Shown piece after piece: positions 40,970-50,434 of a stretch of DNA of 64,000 nucleotides (position 1 is its first letter; each line of letters opens with the position of its first letter). The position numbers and the translations under genes were made by a program. The stretch is from Geminicoccaceae bacterium (GTDB taxonomy: Bacteria > Pseudomonadota > Alphaproteobacteria > Geminicoccales > Geminicoccaceae): NCBI GenBank assembly GCA_020638495.1, contig JACKIN010000006.1:62001-126000 (forward strand), read 5' to 3'. The notes under the pieces were generated by a model. That model was not told where the DNA came from and did not search any database. It worked only from the letters and a program-made list of their open reading frames with translations.

Positions 40970-41470
40970 ATGCGCCGCTTCGTCGACGGCTACTATCGCG
41001 TCCTGCAGCTGCTGCTGACGCTGCTGATCGCCGTCCTCATCGTGCCGGTGACCATGCAGGTCCTGTCGCGTTACACGGGCCTGATCCCGCGCTACATCTG
41101 GACCGAGGAGATCGCGCGCTTCGCCTTCATCTGGATGATCATGGTGGGCGCCGGCATCGCCGTGCGCGACGGCACGCATTTCGACGTCGACCTCTTGCCC
41201 GAGCCGAAGACCAAAGCGGGCCGCGTCGCGGCACGGCTCCTGGTCAATCTCACGATTGGCGCTGTCGGCGTCATCTTCCTGATCTGGGGCTGGGATTTCG
41301 CCATTCTCGGCTCGCGGCAGAGCAGCGAGATCGCCGGCCTGCCGATGCTCTCGATCTACATCGCCTGGCCGTGGGCCGGGGCGACCTGGCTGCTCTTCGT
41401 TGGCGAGCGCATCCTCGTCGATCTCGGCATGGTCGACCCCCCTCGTCCGCGGACGGTGGGTGCCGGATGA
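40970..41470 (+). CDS. dctQ: TRAP transporter small permease (DctQ family)
   Basis: 166 residues from ATG 40970. Four hydrophobic helices are visible, starting with LLLTLLIAVLIVPVTMQVL. YIWTEEIARFAFIWMIMVGAG and VRDGTHFDVD are typical DctQ segments. It partners the large permease, whose ATG overlaps this stop codon (ATGA). Confidence 0.9.
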   Translation: MRRFVDGYYRVLQLLLTLLIAVLIVPVTMQVLSRYTGLIPRYIWTEEIARFAFIWMIMVGAGIAVRDGTHFDVDLLPEPKTKAGRVAARLLVNLTIGAVGVIFLIWGWDFAILGSRQSSEIAGLPMLSIYIAWPWAGATWLLFVGERILVDLGMVDPPRPRTVGAG

Positions 41471-42771
41471 GCCCGGGCGAGGTCGCGGCCATCCTCTTCG
41501 GCCTGTTCGGCGTGCTCGTGGTGCTGCGCGTGCCGGTCGCCTTCGCGCTCGGCCTCGCCGTGGTGCCGGTCTTCTTCTTCGACGAGCGTCTGACGCCGAT
41601 CCTGCTCCTGCGGGAGATGTTCAAGAGCTACAATGCCTTCGTCCTGCTGGCCGTGCCGTTCTTCCTGCTCGCCGCCAACCTGATGAACGGGGCCGGGATC
41701 ACCGACCGGCTGATCGCGTTCGCGCGTTCCCTGGTCGGCCATCTGCCGGGCGGGCTCGGCCACGTCAACGTCGTCGTCTCGATGCTCTTTGCCGGCATCT
41801 CCGGGAGCTCGACCGCGGATGCCGCCGGCATCGGCTCGCTCCTCATCCCGCAGATGAAGAAGCAGGGCTACGACGCGAGCTTCGCCGTGGCGATCACTGC
41901 CTGCTCCTCGGTCATGGGCGTGATCATCCCGCCCTCGATCCTGATGGTCGTCTGGGGCGGCCTCATGTCGGTCTCGATCGGCGGCCTGTTCCTCGCCGGC
42001 GTCGTGCCCGGCGTGCTGATCGCCGTGGCGCAGATGGCAACCGTCTATGTCTATGCGAAAAGGCGCGGCTATCCGATCTACGCGCGCAGCACGCTCAAGG
42101 AGCTCGCCGCCGCTTTCGTTGGCTCGCTCCTGGCCCTGATGACGCCGGCCATCATCGTCGGTGGCATCGTGGGCGGCCTGTTCACCCCGACCGAGGCCTC
42201 GGTGGTGGCGGTGATCTACTCGCTGATCCTCGGGCTCTTCATCTATCGCTCGGTCAGCTTCCAGCAACTGCCGACGATCCTCTACGACAGTGCGCGTTTC
42301 GCGGCGCTGTCGCTCTTCTGCATCGGCACCGCCTCGGCGTTCGGCTGGGCGCTCGCCTATTTCAAGATCCCGGCAGCGCTGGTGGCGCAGATCGAGACGC
42401 TAGGCCTCGGCGTCACCGGCACCGGCATGCTGGTCGCGCTGGCCTTCCTGCTGATCGGCATGTTCATCGATGCCATTCCGGCGATCATCATCCTCGGCAC
42501 GGTGCTCTACCCCGTGGTCGAGCATGTCGGCATGCATCCGATCCACTTCGCCATCATCGGAGTCGTCAGCCTCGCCTTCGGCCTGGTCACGCCGCCTTAT
42601 GGCCTCTGCCTCCTGATCGCGGCGGCCATCGGCGAGATCAAGCTGATCAGGGCGCTCAGGGATGTCGCGATCATCCTCCTGCCGATGATCGGCATCCTGA
42701 TGCTCATCATCGTCGTTCCCGACATCATCCTCGCCCTCCCGCGCTGGCTGATGCCCCGCTTCGTCCAGTAG
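41467..42771 (+). CDS. dctM: TRAP transporter large permease (DctM family)
   Basis: 434 residues from ATG 41467 in an ATGA overlap. It has 11-12 predicted helices. VPFFLLAANLMNGAGITDRLI, SGSSTADAAGIGSLLIP (Na+ site region), VIIPPSILMVVWG and LVTPPYGLCL are DctM landmarks. It uses a sodium gradient to move the substrate delivered by the DctP protein. The last helix ends near the C-terminus and no terminator is seen in the next 100 bases. Confidence 0.92.
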   Translation: MSPGEVAAILFGLFGVLVVLRVPVAFALGLAVVPVFFFDERLTPILLLREMFKSYNAFVLLAVPFFLLAANLMNGAGITDRLIAFARSLVGHLPGGLGHVNVVVSMLFAGISGSSTADAAGIGSLLIPQMKKQGYDASFAVAITACSSVMGVIIPPSILMVVWGGLMSVSIGGLFLAGVVPGVLIAVAQMATVYVYAKRRGYPIYARSTLKELAAAFVGSLLALMTPAIIVGGIVGGLFTPTEASVVAVIYSLILGLFIYRSVSFQQLPTILYDSARFAALSLFCIGTASAFGWALAYFKIPAALVAQIETLGLGVTGTGMLVALAFLLIGMFIDAIPAIIILGTVLYPVVEHVGMHPIHFAIIGVVSLAFGLVTPPYGLCLLIAAAIGEIKLIRALRDVAIILLPMIGILMLIIVVPDIILALPRWLMPRFVQ

Positions 42772-42877
42772 GCCAGCGCATTGCCCGTCACGCCGTTAAC
42801 CGGATGGCAAGAAGCACCGGCCTAGAGTGCGCGCCATCTACCAGTGACGGGCCGACCAGCGGCGGACTGCTCAATCG

Positions 42878-43984
42878 ATGGCAAGGGACGACCGGCAGCA
42901 CAGGCATCTCGATCTGGCCGAACGCTCGGTCGGCCTGCCCTTCACCACGCCCCTGATCTCGGGGGCGAAGGCGAGGCTGGTCGCGACCGGCGGCGTCGAG
43001 CTTCTGGCACCCAATCCATCAGGACAGCTGGGCTACTACGTGATGGATCTGCGCTCGCTGCGCGATTATTGCCAGCTCACCGTGCACGATGAATTGCTGC
43101 TCGAGAAGCTCCTTGGCGTCGACGTCGTGACGCCGGCGACCGTGCGGCGGGCGGCCCGCGAGGTGGCGATGGAGGGCGCGGCCGGCCGCGACGCTGCCGC
43201 TGCCGCGAAACGGGCGGCGGAGCGCGACGCGGCCATCGTCAACCTGACCAACTATCTGATGCTGATGCGCCTCCTGCGCGCGGTCGGGATCGACGAACGG
43301 GAGCTGCAGCGCTCGGGCGGGACCGGGCGCGCCGTGCAGCTCGAGATCAAGCGCCGACTCACCTCGCTGAGCCCGCGCCTCGGCATGACCGCCGACGAGG
43401 TGATCGATACGGTTGGCGACATTGCCTTCTATGCCGCCGCCATCGGTTTTGCTGATGGCGAGCTCGAGACGCGCCACCGGCGTGTGCTGGAACGCTTGAG
43501 CCCATTCGCCGCCGACATGCGCCACTGGGCGGCGCTCGAAACGGGCGAGAGCAAGGAATGCGCCGAGCAGATCGCCGATTGCGCGGGATGGACGAGCAAC
43601 AAGGTGGCCCCCCTGATCGCCGACTGTCAGGTGCGGCTCGAGGATATCCCCGAGCTGGTTCGTGCCTGGCGCCACGACCGGGGCGCGCTCAAGGGTCGTT
43701 TCGCGCTGCCCGACTGGCTGCTCGACGGCTGGCCCGAGATCCTTGCCCTCTGGGATTCCGCGAGTGGCGATGGCCGGGCAGCCCAGCGCGCCGTGGCCGC
43801 CCAGATCCAACGCCTGATGCCGCTCGCGCAGACCCAGGCGGAGGGCAGATCGGTCGAGGTCATGCGGGTGAAGGGCACGATGGTGCATTCGCGTCTGGTC
43901 AAGCTGCACGAGGACTGGCGGACCGGCGTCGTCATGGGCGGCATCCGTGCGCGGACGGAAGCGCTTCGTGCCGGGGTTGCATGA
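42878..43984 (+). CDS. Protein of unknown function, first of an unrecognised gene pair
   Basis: 368 residues from ATG 42878, without a strong ribosome site. I do not recognise a family. No signal peptide or membrane segment is evident; it is mostly helical. Segments are a small N-terminal beta-rich part (LLAPNPSGQLGYYVMD), a basic Ala-rich helix around 95-120, and a central block ADEVIDTVGDIAFYAAAIGFADGELETRH (about 170-198) vaguely like TerB-type helical domains. C-terminal residues MRVKGTMVHSRLVKLHEDWRTG look conserved in style. The next unknown gene follows 66 bases on, so they may act together. Confidence 0.65.
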   Translation: MARDDRQHRHLDLAERSVGLPFTTPLISGAKARLVATGGVELLAPNPSGQLGYYVMDLRSLRDYCQLTVHDELLLEKLLGVDVVTPATVRRAAREVAMEGAAGRDAAAAAKRAAERDAAIVNLTNYLMLMRLLRAVGIDERELQRSGGTGRAVQLEIKRRLTSLSPRLGMTADEVIDTVGDIAFYAAAIGFADGELETRHRRVLERLSPFAADMRHWAALETGESKECAEQIADCAGWTSNKVAPLIADCQVRLEDIPELVRAWRHDRGALKGRFALPDWLLDGWPEILALWDSASGDGRAAQRAVAAQIQRLMPLAQTQAEGRSVEVMRVKGTMVHSRLVKLHEDWRTGVVMGGIRARTEALRAGVA

Positions 43985-44050
43985 GATGATTGGATCACTG
44001 CAGGCGGGGCTCGGCTGGTCGTGGTGTCGATGGCGTCGGAGAGTGGGCTG

Positions 44051-45364
44051 ATGGGCGCCGAGAAGGCCTTCCAGGCGCTGGCGACGCAGCTCCACGGCGC
44101 CGATGACCGCACCTTGCTGAAGCTGGTCGCCGTGGTCGACCAGCTGGCGAAGCGCGGCTCGCTCGATCAGTTGCTCGACGAGCATCGGGCACGTCTTGCC
44201 GTCATTCGACCGCCGCGACCGATGACCCTCGGCCGGCTCGTCGTTTTGCCGCTGGAGGAGCTGCTGATCGACGGCGCCGAGTGGACCCCCGGCATGACGC
44301 GGGTGCCGCGTGATCGCCTCGGCCGGCTGATCGAGCTCGTGCTGGAGGCGATCGACCCGGACCTCCGGCGCGGAGCGGCGTCGCAGCTCGCCGGCAAGTC
44401 GATGCACGACAGCGCGCTGGCGCTCGACGTCGGTCGCGAAATCTGGCCCGCTGCCGGCCTCGCCGCCGACGCGATTCTGGCCCGTGGCCGCCAGACGCGG
44501 GACACCGAGCTTCGCGAGCTGCTCACGCCGCTGCGCATCATGCAGAACCTGATGCCGGTGGCCGAATCCCTGGTCACCACGATCTGGTCATTGCCGGACA
44601 GGCCGATGCTGGCTCTGGAGCCCGCTGGCCGGGCCCGGATCGGCGCGCTGCTCGCTCTCGCCAGCGCCCAGGGGCGGGACTGCTTTTTGCTCACGGCCGA
44701 GCTCCTGGTCGCTCGAACGGAGCTGCCGCTCGCCATCATCGAGGCCGTGCTGGACGGCGAGCTCGAGCTCGCCGACCGGGAGCGGCAGCAGGCATCGGCG
44801 ATGATCGCCGAAGCCTGCCAGAACGAGATGGTGCGGTTGTTCCGGTCGGTGTCGCTGCTGCCGGCCGGGACCGGACCCTCGGCGCTCGTCGGCCCCTTGC
44901 GGACCCTCGTCGCCAACCTCGAGTCGCTCCAGGAGGTGGCGCAGAAGGTCAAGTTCGACCATCGCGAGCTGCGCCGGCTCAAGGCCGAAGTGTTCACCCT
45001 GATCGAGGCACGCCTCGAAGCGTCGCTCGGCGGCGCTCTGCTGCACGCCTTCGGGGCACTCGACGACGACACGAAATCGGCGGACTGCCGGGCGCTCGAG
45101 GCTCATGCCATGGCCGCGGCCAACATGCGTCTCATGGCGAAGCGGATCGGGCTCGCCACGAAGATCGACTTCGTCTTCGCCAAGGCCCTCGAGCGCTTCC
45201 GCGCCATCCTGGAGGAAGCTGCCGGGCCGGGCGCGGGGCCCATGGGGGCGACCATGGATCGAATCCGCATCATCGAGCTGCTGTTCGACAGCCGCAGCGC
45301 CATGCAGTCGCTGACGCGGCTGCGCCAGCTTGCGCATGCCGCCCGGGCAAGGGAGCCGGCTTGA
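44051..45364 (+). CDS. Protein of unknown function, second of the unrecognised pair
   Basis: 437 residues from ATG 44051, chosen because GGAGAG lies 7 bases upstream; GTG 44021 and ATG 44030 are in frame. No known family is recognised. It is a soluble all-helical protein with no signal peptide. Notable stretches are EWTPGMTRVPRDRLGRLIELVL, ALALDVGREIWPAAGL, LRIMQNLMPVAESLVTTIW, and a C-terminal MDRIRIIELLFDSRSAMQSLTRLRQL. Regular leucines suggest helical repeats of scaffold type. The compact pairing with the preceding gene suggests a shared process. Confidence 0.7.
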   Translation: MGAEKAFQALATQLHGADDRTLLKLVAVVDQLAKRGSLDQLLDEHRARLAVIRPPRPMTLGRLVVLPLEELLIDGAEWTPGMTRVPRDRLGRLIELVLEAIDPDLRRGAASQLAGKSMHDSALALDVGREIWPAAGLAADAILARGRQTRDTELRELLTPLRIMQNLMPVAESLVTTIWSLPDRPMLALEPAGRARIGALLALASAQGRDCFLLTAELLVARTELPLAIIEAVLDGELELADRERQQASAMIAEACQNEMVRLFRSVSLLPAGTGPSALVGPLRTLVANLESLQEVAQKVKFDHRELRRLKAEVFTLIEARLEASLGGALLHAFGALDDDTKSADCRALEAHAMAAANMRLMAKRIGLATKIDFVFAKALERFRAILEEAAGPGAGPMGATMDRIRIIELLFDSRSAMQSLTRLRQLAHAARAREPA

Positions 45365-45674
45365 TGGCCGGCAGGCACGAACCGCTTGACGAAATTTCAT
45401 GTGCGGTCTCGAGCCGGCCGTACGGTGCACCTTGCGCGGCCATCGCCATGACCCGCCGTCTCGGTCGATTGCAGGCGCTGCACGGTCACACGGTCGGTGG
45501 CGCGATCGACGTGATGCTGCAGGATGCTCGCGCTCGGCGGCGCCCGTCCGAGGTCCTGTTCCAGCTCGTTGTACAGGAGCACCGATCCTCGGCGAGGTTC
45601 GACGGTGCTCAGGCGGCCAAAGTCCCAAGGCAAGCGGATGGGCCGTCCGGTCGGGGCGACGAGCGATTCAGGGG
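45365..45674. other. Gap between the unknown pair and the FAD oxidase
   Basis: 310 bases. The only structured item is a minus-strand ORF (45397-45678) whose ATG overlaps the stop of the FAD oxidase gene. No repeat, terminator or promoter stands out. Confidence 0.4.
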
Positions 45675-45678
45675 TCAT
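45397..45678 (-). CDS. Small ORF overlapping the end of the FAD oxidase gene
   Basis: 93 codons starting at ATG 45678, in an ATGA overlap with the preceding stop. It reads MTPESLVAPTGRPIRLPWDF and then becomes Arg/His-rich and low in hydrophobic residues, without family resemblance. The coupled start argues for a gene; the composition argues for a chance frame. Confidence 0.3.
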   Translation of the reverse strand: MTPESLVAPTGRPIRLPWDFGRLSTVEPRRGSVLLYNELEQDLGRAPPSASILQHHVDRATDRVTVQRLQSTETAGHGDGRARCTVRPARDRT

Positions 45679-47084
45679 GTGGCGCCGTCGACGAGCACCT
45701 TGCCCGGGTTGAGGATACCCATGGGGTCGAGGGTCCGTTTGAGGCCATGCATCAGCGTGATCTCGGCGGGTGTGCGGCAATGGGCGAGCCAGGGGGCCTT
45801 CAGCGTGCCGAGGCCGTGCTCGGCGGTGATGGTGCCGCCGTGCTCGCGCAGGTGGTCGTAGACGATCTCGTCGATGGCATGGTCGGGATGCGGCCGAACG
45901 GAGGGGACGGCGACCTGCAGGTGGATGTTGCCGTCGCCGAGATGGCCGTACCAGATGATCCGCGCATCGGGCCAGCTCTGCCGGAGGCTCGCCTCGATGG
46001 CACGGGTGCAGGTGCCGATCCGGCCGATGGGCAGGCCGAGATCGAACTCGACGCGCTGGCCGAGCAGCGCATTGAACTCGATCACCGCGTCGCGCACGCC
46101 CCAGAAGGCCCGGGCGGCCTCGCCCGACTGGGCGATGGCGGCGTCCTCGATCAGGCCATCCTCGAGACAGGCCTCCAGGAACCGCTCGAAGCGGTCGGCG
46201 TCGGCGGCGGGCTCGCCGCCCTGCGCCTCGATCAGGATATACATGCCGTGGCGGCCCTCGAGCGGCGGCCGAACGCCCGTTGCACCGCTGCCGGCCGGCG
46301 TGCCGATGATCAGGTCGTAGTAGCCCGGCCACATGATCTCGAAGCTGGAGAGCAGGCCCGAAAGGCCCGAGCGGGCGCGACCGAGGAACGCGATGGCGGC
46401 ATCGAGGCCGGCGAGGCCGCAAAAGGCGGTGGCGGAGGAGACGGGCAGCGGCTCGAGCTTCAGGACGGCGCGCGTGATGACGCCGAGGCTGCCCTCGCTG
46501 CCGATGAAGAGCTGCTTCAGGTCGGGGCCGGCATTGTTCTTGATCATGGTGTTGAGCATGTCGAGCACGGTGCCGTCGGCCAGGACCACCTCGAGCCCGA
46601 GCACCATCTGGCGGGTCATGCCATAGCGGACGACCCGGTTGCCGCCCGCATTGGTCGCGATATTGCCGCCGATGGCGCAGGTGCCGCGCGCACCCAGATC
46701 GAGCGGGCAGAGGAATCCGGCGTCGCGTGCCGCTCCCTGGACGGTCTCGAGCGGGGTGCCGGCCAGCACGGTCATGGTGGCGGCGGCCGTGTCGATCGCC
46801 TCGATGCCGGAGAGCCGATCCAGGCAAAGGACGATGTCGGCGGGGCGTGGCACTGCACCGCCGGAGACACCGGTGCGCCCGCCCTGGGGCACCACGCCCT
46901 GGCCGTGGGCGTGACAGATGCCGAGGGCGGTCGCCACCTCCGCCGTCGTGCGCGGCCGGAGCACGGCCAGAGGCCGTGCTGCCGGCACGGTGCTCAGGTC
47001 GCGGCTCTGCCGTTCGCGGCTCTCCGCATCAAAGGCCACCACGCCTTCGCCGAGCGCTGCCACGAGCGCCTCGATCACCGTCAT
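45675..47084 (-). CDS. FAD-linked oxidase (GlcD/D-lactate dehydrogenase type)
   Basis: 469 residues from ATG 47084. VVPQGGRTGVSGGAVP is the FAD_binding_4 loop, and LGARGTCAIGGNIATNAGGNR continues it. The FAD_oxidase_C domain has GHLGDGNIHLQV with metal-binding histidines and EHGLGTLKAPWL. These enzymes oxidise D-2-hydroxy acids such as glycolate, D-lactate or 2-hydroxyglutarate. No GlcE/GlcF partners are nearby, so it is probably a single-subunit D-2-hydroxyacid dehydrogenase. It is divergent from the MFS gene. Confidence 0.88.
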   Translation of the reverse strand: MTVIEALVAALGEGVVAFDAESRERQSRDLSTVPAARPLAVLRPRTTAEVATALGICHAHGQGVVPQGGRTGVSGGAVPRPADIVLCLDRLSGIEAIDTAAATMTVLAGTPLETVQGAARDAGFLCPLDLGARGTCAIGGNIATNAGGNRVVRYGMTRQMVLGLEVVLADGTVLDMLNTMIKNNAGPDLKQLFIGSEGSLGVITRAVLKLEPLPVSSATAFCGLAGLDAAIAFLGRARSGLSGLLSSFEIMWPGYYDLIIGTPAGSGATGVRPPLEGRHGMYILIEAQGGEPAADADRFERFLEACLEDGLIEDAAIAQSGEAARAFWGVRDAVIEFNALLGQRVEFDLGLPIGRIGTCTRAIEASLRQSWPDARIIWYGHLGDGNIHLQVAVPSVRPHPDHAIDEIVYDHLREHGGTITAEHGLGTLKAPWLAHCRTPAEITLMHGLKRTLDPMGILNPGKVLVDGAT

Positions 47085-47226
47085 CCGTCGCCTCCGCTGC
47101 CGCCACCGTGGGCGCCGTCGTTCTAGCCAGAGGGAGTGCCGGCCGGAAGGGGCTGGCACGCCATGGCGGCAATTGACCGGCGGCCGGGCGGTCCTATGCT
47201 GCGCCGCGTTCTCCCTTGGAACGATC

Positions 47227-48441
47227 ATGCGTGGCTTTCTCGAGCTCCTGCGGCAGCAGGGGCCGCTGCTCGGCTTCGGGGCACTTTTCTGCTTCGCGTC
47301 CAGCTTCGGCCAGACCTTCTTCATCGCCGTCTTCGGCGGCGCCATCAGGTCCGAGTTCGGCCTCGGCCACGGCGCCTTCGGGGCGACCTATTCCGCGGCG
47401 ACGCTGGCCAGCGCCGTCACGCTGATCTGGCTCGGCCGGCTGGTCGACCGCGTGCCGGTGGCCCGGCTGACATCGGCGACCGTGCTGGGCCTCGCCCTGG
47501 CCTGCCTCCTCCTGAGCTTCGCCCAGGGCCCGCTGACACTGGCGCTCGCCTTCTATGGGCTCAGGCTGGCCGGGCAGGGCATGGCGCCGCACATCGCCAT
47601 CAGCACCATGGCCAAGCGCTTCTCCGCGTCACGCGGCCGGGCGATCAGCATCGTGACGCTGGGCTTCCCCCTCAGCGAAATCCTGATGCCGCACCTGGCC
47701 GTGGCGGCCATCGGCCTCGGCTGGCGATGGGGCTGGCGTGGATTCGCGGTGCTACTGGTCGTTCTGGCGCTGCCGGCGCTGCTCGGGCTCATCGCCCGCG
47801 CCGAACGTCCGAGGGCCTCAACCGCTGTCGCCCCGGCCATCTCGCTGGTGCCGAGTCGCCGGCAAGGCGAGGTGCTGCGCGACCCGCGGTTCTGGCTGCT
47901 TCTGCCGGGCGTGCTGGCGCCATCGATCATCGTCACCGGGATCTTCTTCCACCAGGTGCACATCGTCGGTGCCAAGGGCTGGCCGCTCGGGCTCTTCGCC
48001 GCCACCTTCACCATCTATGCGCTGGGCTCGGTGGCGAGCTCGCTCGCCAGCGGCTGGGCGGTCGACCGCTTCGGCGCGTCGCGGTCGCTCCTGGCCTTTC
48101 CGCTGCTGCTCGCCACAGGCTGCCTGCTCCTCGCCTCGAGCGACGCCTTCGCGGCCGGCATCCTGATGATGATCTTCCTCGGGCTCGCCTCGGGTGGCCA
48201 GTCGACCGCGGTCAACGCGCTCTGGGCCGAGCTCTACGGCACCGAGCATCTGGGCGCCATCAGGTCGTTGGCGATGGCGTTCTCGGTCTTCGGCTCGGCG
48301 CTTTCGCCCATCGTCTTCGGTGCGGTCTTCGACCGGGGCGTGCCGGTCGAAGGGCTGGCCGCGGCCGCGGCCTGCTATGTGGTGCTGGCCGGGTCGCTCT
48401 TCGTGCCGGCCTTCCGCCGGGAGGCTCAGCCGGCGGCCTGA
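47227..48441 (+). CDS. Major facilitator superfamily transporter
   Basis: 404 residues from ATG 47227. About 12 helices are seen, with the MFS cytoplasmic loop motif in WLGRLVDRVPVARL between TM2 and TM3 and GWAVDRFGASRSLLAF in the matching C-terminal half. It resembles monocarboxylate/oxalate-type transporters, so it may import the hydroxy acid used by the divergent FAD oxidase; that link is inference. The last 16 bases overlap the convergent phosphatase gene. Confidence 0.85.
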   Translation: MRGFLELLRQQGPLLGFGALFCFASSFGQTFFIAVFGGAIRSEFGLGHGAFGATYSAATLASAVTLIWLGRLVDRVPVARLTSATVLGLALACLLLSFAQGPLTLALAFYGLRLAGQGMAPHIAISTMAKRFSASRGRAISIVTLGFPLSEILMPHLAVAAIGLGWRWGWRGFAVLLVVLALPALLGLIARAERPRASTAVAPAISLVPSRRQGEVLRDPRFWLLLPGVLAPSIIVTGIFFHQVHIVGAKGWPLGLFAATFTIYALGSVASSLASGWAVDRFGASRSLLAFPLLLATGCLLLASSDAFAAGILMMIFLGLASGGQSTAVNALWAELYGTEHLGAIRSLAMAFSVFGSALSPIVFGAVFDRGVPVEGLAAAAACYVVLAGSLFVPAFRREAQPAA

Positions 48442-49223
48442 AGCAGCTCGGTAAGCTTGGGAAAGAGCCCGCCGGTGGCGGCGACCAGTGTGCCCTCGGC
48501 CAGGAGATCGTCGTCGCCTTCGAGCCGGCCGACGCGACCGCCGGCCTCGCGCACGAGCAGGATGCCGGCGGCGATGTCCCAGGGCTTGAGCCCGTATTCC
48601 CAGAACCCGTCCTGGCGGCCGGCGGCGACCCAGGCGAGATCGAGCGAGGCGGTGCCGAGGCGGCGCAGGCCGGCGACATGGTCGGCCACGGCATTCATCT
48701 GGGTGGTGAAGCCCTTCTCGCGACCGGGCCAGGTCTGCACCGGCAGGCCACAGCCGACGAGCGCCTGGCCCAGCTCCTTGCGCGCCGAGACGCGCAGGCG
48801 GCGGTCGTTGACATAGGCGCCGCCCCCCTTGTCGGCCCAGAAGAGCTCGTCGCGGATCGGGTCGTAGACGACGGCGGTGGTGAGCTCGCCGAACTGCTCG
48901 AGCGCCACCGAGACGGCGAAATGCGGCAGGCCGTGGAGGAAGTTGGTGGTGCCGTCCAGCGGATCGACCAGCCAACGGTTCTGCGGCTGCGAGCCGACCT
49001 CCTCGCCGGATTCCTCCATCAGGAAGCCGAACTCGGGCCGGGCGCGCCTGAGCTCCTCCTTGAGGATACGCTCGGCGCGGCGGTCGGCATTGGAGACGAA
49101 GTCGGCCGGGCCCTTCAGGCTGACCTGGAGCTGCTCGACCTCGCCGAAATCGCGCACCAGTCCGCGCGCCGCCTTGATCGCGGCGCGGACCATCATCTCG
49201 CAATTGGCGGAGCGTCTCGCCAC
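48426..49223 (-). CDS. Inositol monophosphatase family protein
   Basis: 265 residues. The Mg-dependent phosphatase motifs are LMEESGEE, DPLDGTTNFLHGLPHFAVS, and the C-terminal WDIAAGILLVREAGG. SuhB-like proteins hydrolyse inositol phosphates and also take part in rRNA transcription complexes. It is 3 bases downstream of efp and converges with the MFS gene. Confidence 0.9.
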   Translation of the reverse strand: MARRSANCEMMVRAAIKAARGLVRDFGEVEQLQVSLKGPADFVSNADRRAERILKEELRRARPEFGFLMEESGEEVGSQPQNRWLVDPLDGTTNFLHGLPHFAVSVALEQFGELTTAVVYDPIRDELFWADKGGGAYVNDRRLRVSARKELGQALVGCGLPVQTWPGREKGFTTQMNAVADHVAGLRRLGTASLDLAWVAAGRQDGFWEYGLKPWDIAAGILLVREAGGRVGRLEGDDDLLAEGTLVAATGGLFPKLTELLQAAG

Positions 49224-49226
49224 AGA

Positions 49227-49793
49227 TCAATCCTTCGCGCGTTCGACATAGCTGCTGTCGGCGGTGTTGACGACGACGCGGGTCCCCATCTCGATATGCG
49301 GCGGGACCATGACGCGCACCCCGTTGTCGAGGATGGCAGGCTTGTAGGAGGCGGCCGCGGTCTGGCCCTTCACCACCGGGTCGGCCTGGACGATCTCGCA
49401 GACCACGGTCTCGGGCAGGGCGAGCGAGAGCGGCCGGCCCTCGTAGCTCTGCACGGTGACGATCATGCCCTCCTTCAGGAAGACGACGCCGTCGCCGACC
49501 AGCTCCTTAGGCAGGGCCACCTGCTCGAAGCTCTCCTGGTTCATGAAGTGGAGCTGGTCGCCATCGTCGTAGAGGAACTGGTAGTCGGTCTCGTCGAGCC
49601 GCACCCGCTCGATGGTGTCGGCGGTGCGCAGGCGCTCGTTGAGCTTGGTCGGGTGGTCGACGCCCTTGAGCTCGACCTGCAGGTAGGCGGGACCCTTGCC
49701 GGGCTTGACGTGCTCGGTCTTGACCACCCGCCAGAGCTTCGCCTGATGCTCGAGCACCTGGCCCGGGCGAACATCGTTGACGCTGATCTTCAT
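49227..49793 (-). CDS. efp: Translation elongation factor P
   Basis: 188 residues. EF-P rescues ribosomes stalled at polyproline. The KOW-like N-domain carries the tip lysine Lys33 in VKPGKGPAYLQ, the type modified by EpmA/EpmB lysylation. ESFEQVALP, LKEGMIVTVQSYEG, and VVNTADSSYVERAKD mark the later domains. The gene lies downstream of the pgk-aldolase cluster and just before the phosphatase gene on the same strand. Confidence 0.95.
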   Translation of the reverse strand: MKISVNDVRPGQVLEHQAKLWRVVKTEHVKPGKGPAYLQVELKGVDHPTKLNERLRTADTIERVRLDETDYQFLYDDGDQLHFMNQESFEQVALPKELVGDGVVFLKEGMIVTVQSYEGRPLSLALPETVVCEIVQADPVVKGQTAAASYKPAILDNGVRVMVPPHIEMGTRVVVNTADSSYVERAKD

Positions 49794-49804
49794 GGTCTAC
49801 CCTT

Positions 49805-50434
49805 CTAGGACCGGTCAGGGACCGGCAGGACGGCGGCGAGGGCAGCGAGGCCCGCCGCATCATCCACGTCCGGCAGGAGGAAATCGGCGCCGGCCGCGGC
49901 GAGGCGGCGCACGTCGTCGGCGGTGAACCGGCCGGCCACGACACAAGGCAGGACGGCGATCCCGGTCCACCAGGCGACGTGTGCTGCGAGGTTCTCGATG
50001 CCGTCCGCCGGTGTCTTGCCGGGCGTGCCGAACAGCACATAGTCCGCGCCGTCCTCGCCCGCAACCATGGCGTCGTGGCGAGTGCCGCCGACCGCAGCGC
50101 CAATCAGCTCGCCCTGGTCGAGCAATAGGCGCGCTGGCCCGACCGCGCCCGGCCGGTTGAGCAGCACGCCGTCGGCGCCGAGCGCCCGCACGAGGTCCGG
50201 GCGATCGACCAGGAAGGCGGCGCGGCCGACGGCCCGAACAACGTCGATCGTGTCAGCCCCGGGCTCGCCGGGCAGGACGAGGCCGGCGACGGCGGCGATC
50301 GCGAGGAAAGGTGCCGGGTCCAGCCCGGCCGGGCATGCCACCAGCAGCCGACAGCCCTGGTCGGCGACGTCGACCCAGTTGCCCGGCTCGGTGTCCGGGT
50401 CCTTCCTGCCCGTCCGGCGGCGGCTGCGGCTCAC
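49805..50434 (-). CDS. Thiamine-phosphate-synthase-like (ThiE family) protein
   Basis: 209 residues from GTG 50434, overlapping the aldolase stop (GTGA). The TIM-barrel pattern of ThiE is visible in short pieces: RLLVACPAGLDPAPFLA, DGVLLNRPGAVGPARLL, GAAVGGTRHDAMVAGEDGADYVLFG, and LPCVVAGRFTADDVRRLAAAGAD. The usual phosphate-loop serine context is changed and the pyrimidine site is poorly kept, so true ThiE activity is doubtful. ThiE-like proteins next to aldolase are known in alphaproteobacteria. Confidence 0.7.
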   Translation of the reverse strand: MSRSRRRTGRKDPDTEPGNWVDVADQGCRLLVACPAGLDPAPFLAIAAVAGLVLPGEPGADTIDVVRAVGRAAFLVDRPDLVRALGADGVLLNRPGAVGPARLLLDQGELIGAAVGGTRHDAMVAGEDGADYVLFGTPGKTPADGIENLAAHVAWWTGIAVLPCVVAGRFTADDVRRLAAAGADFLLPDVDDAAGLAALAAVLPVPDRS

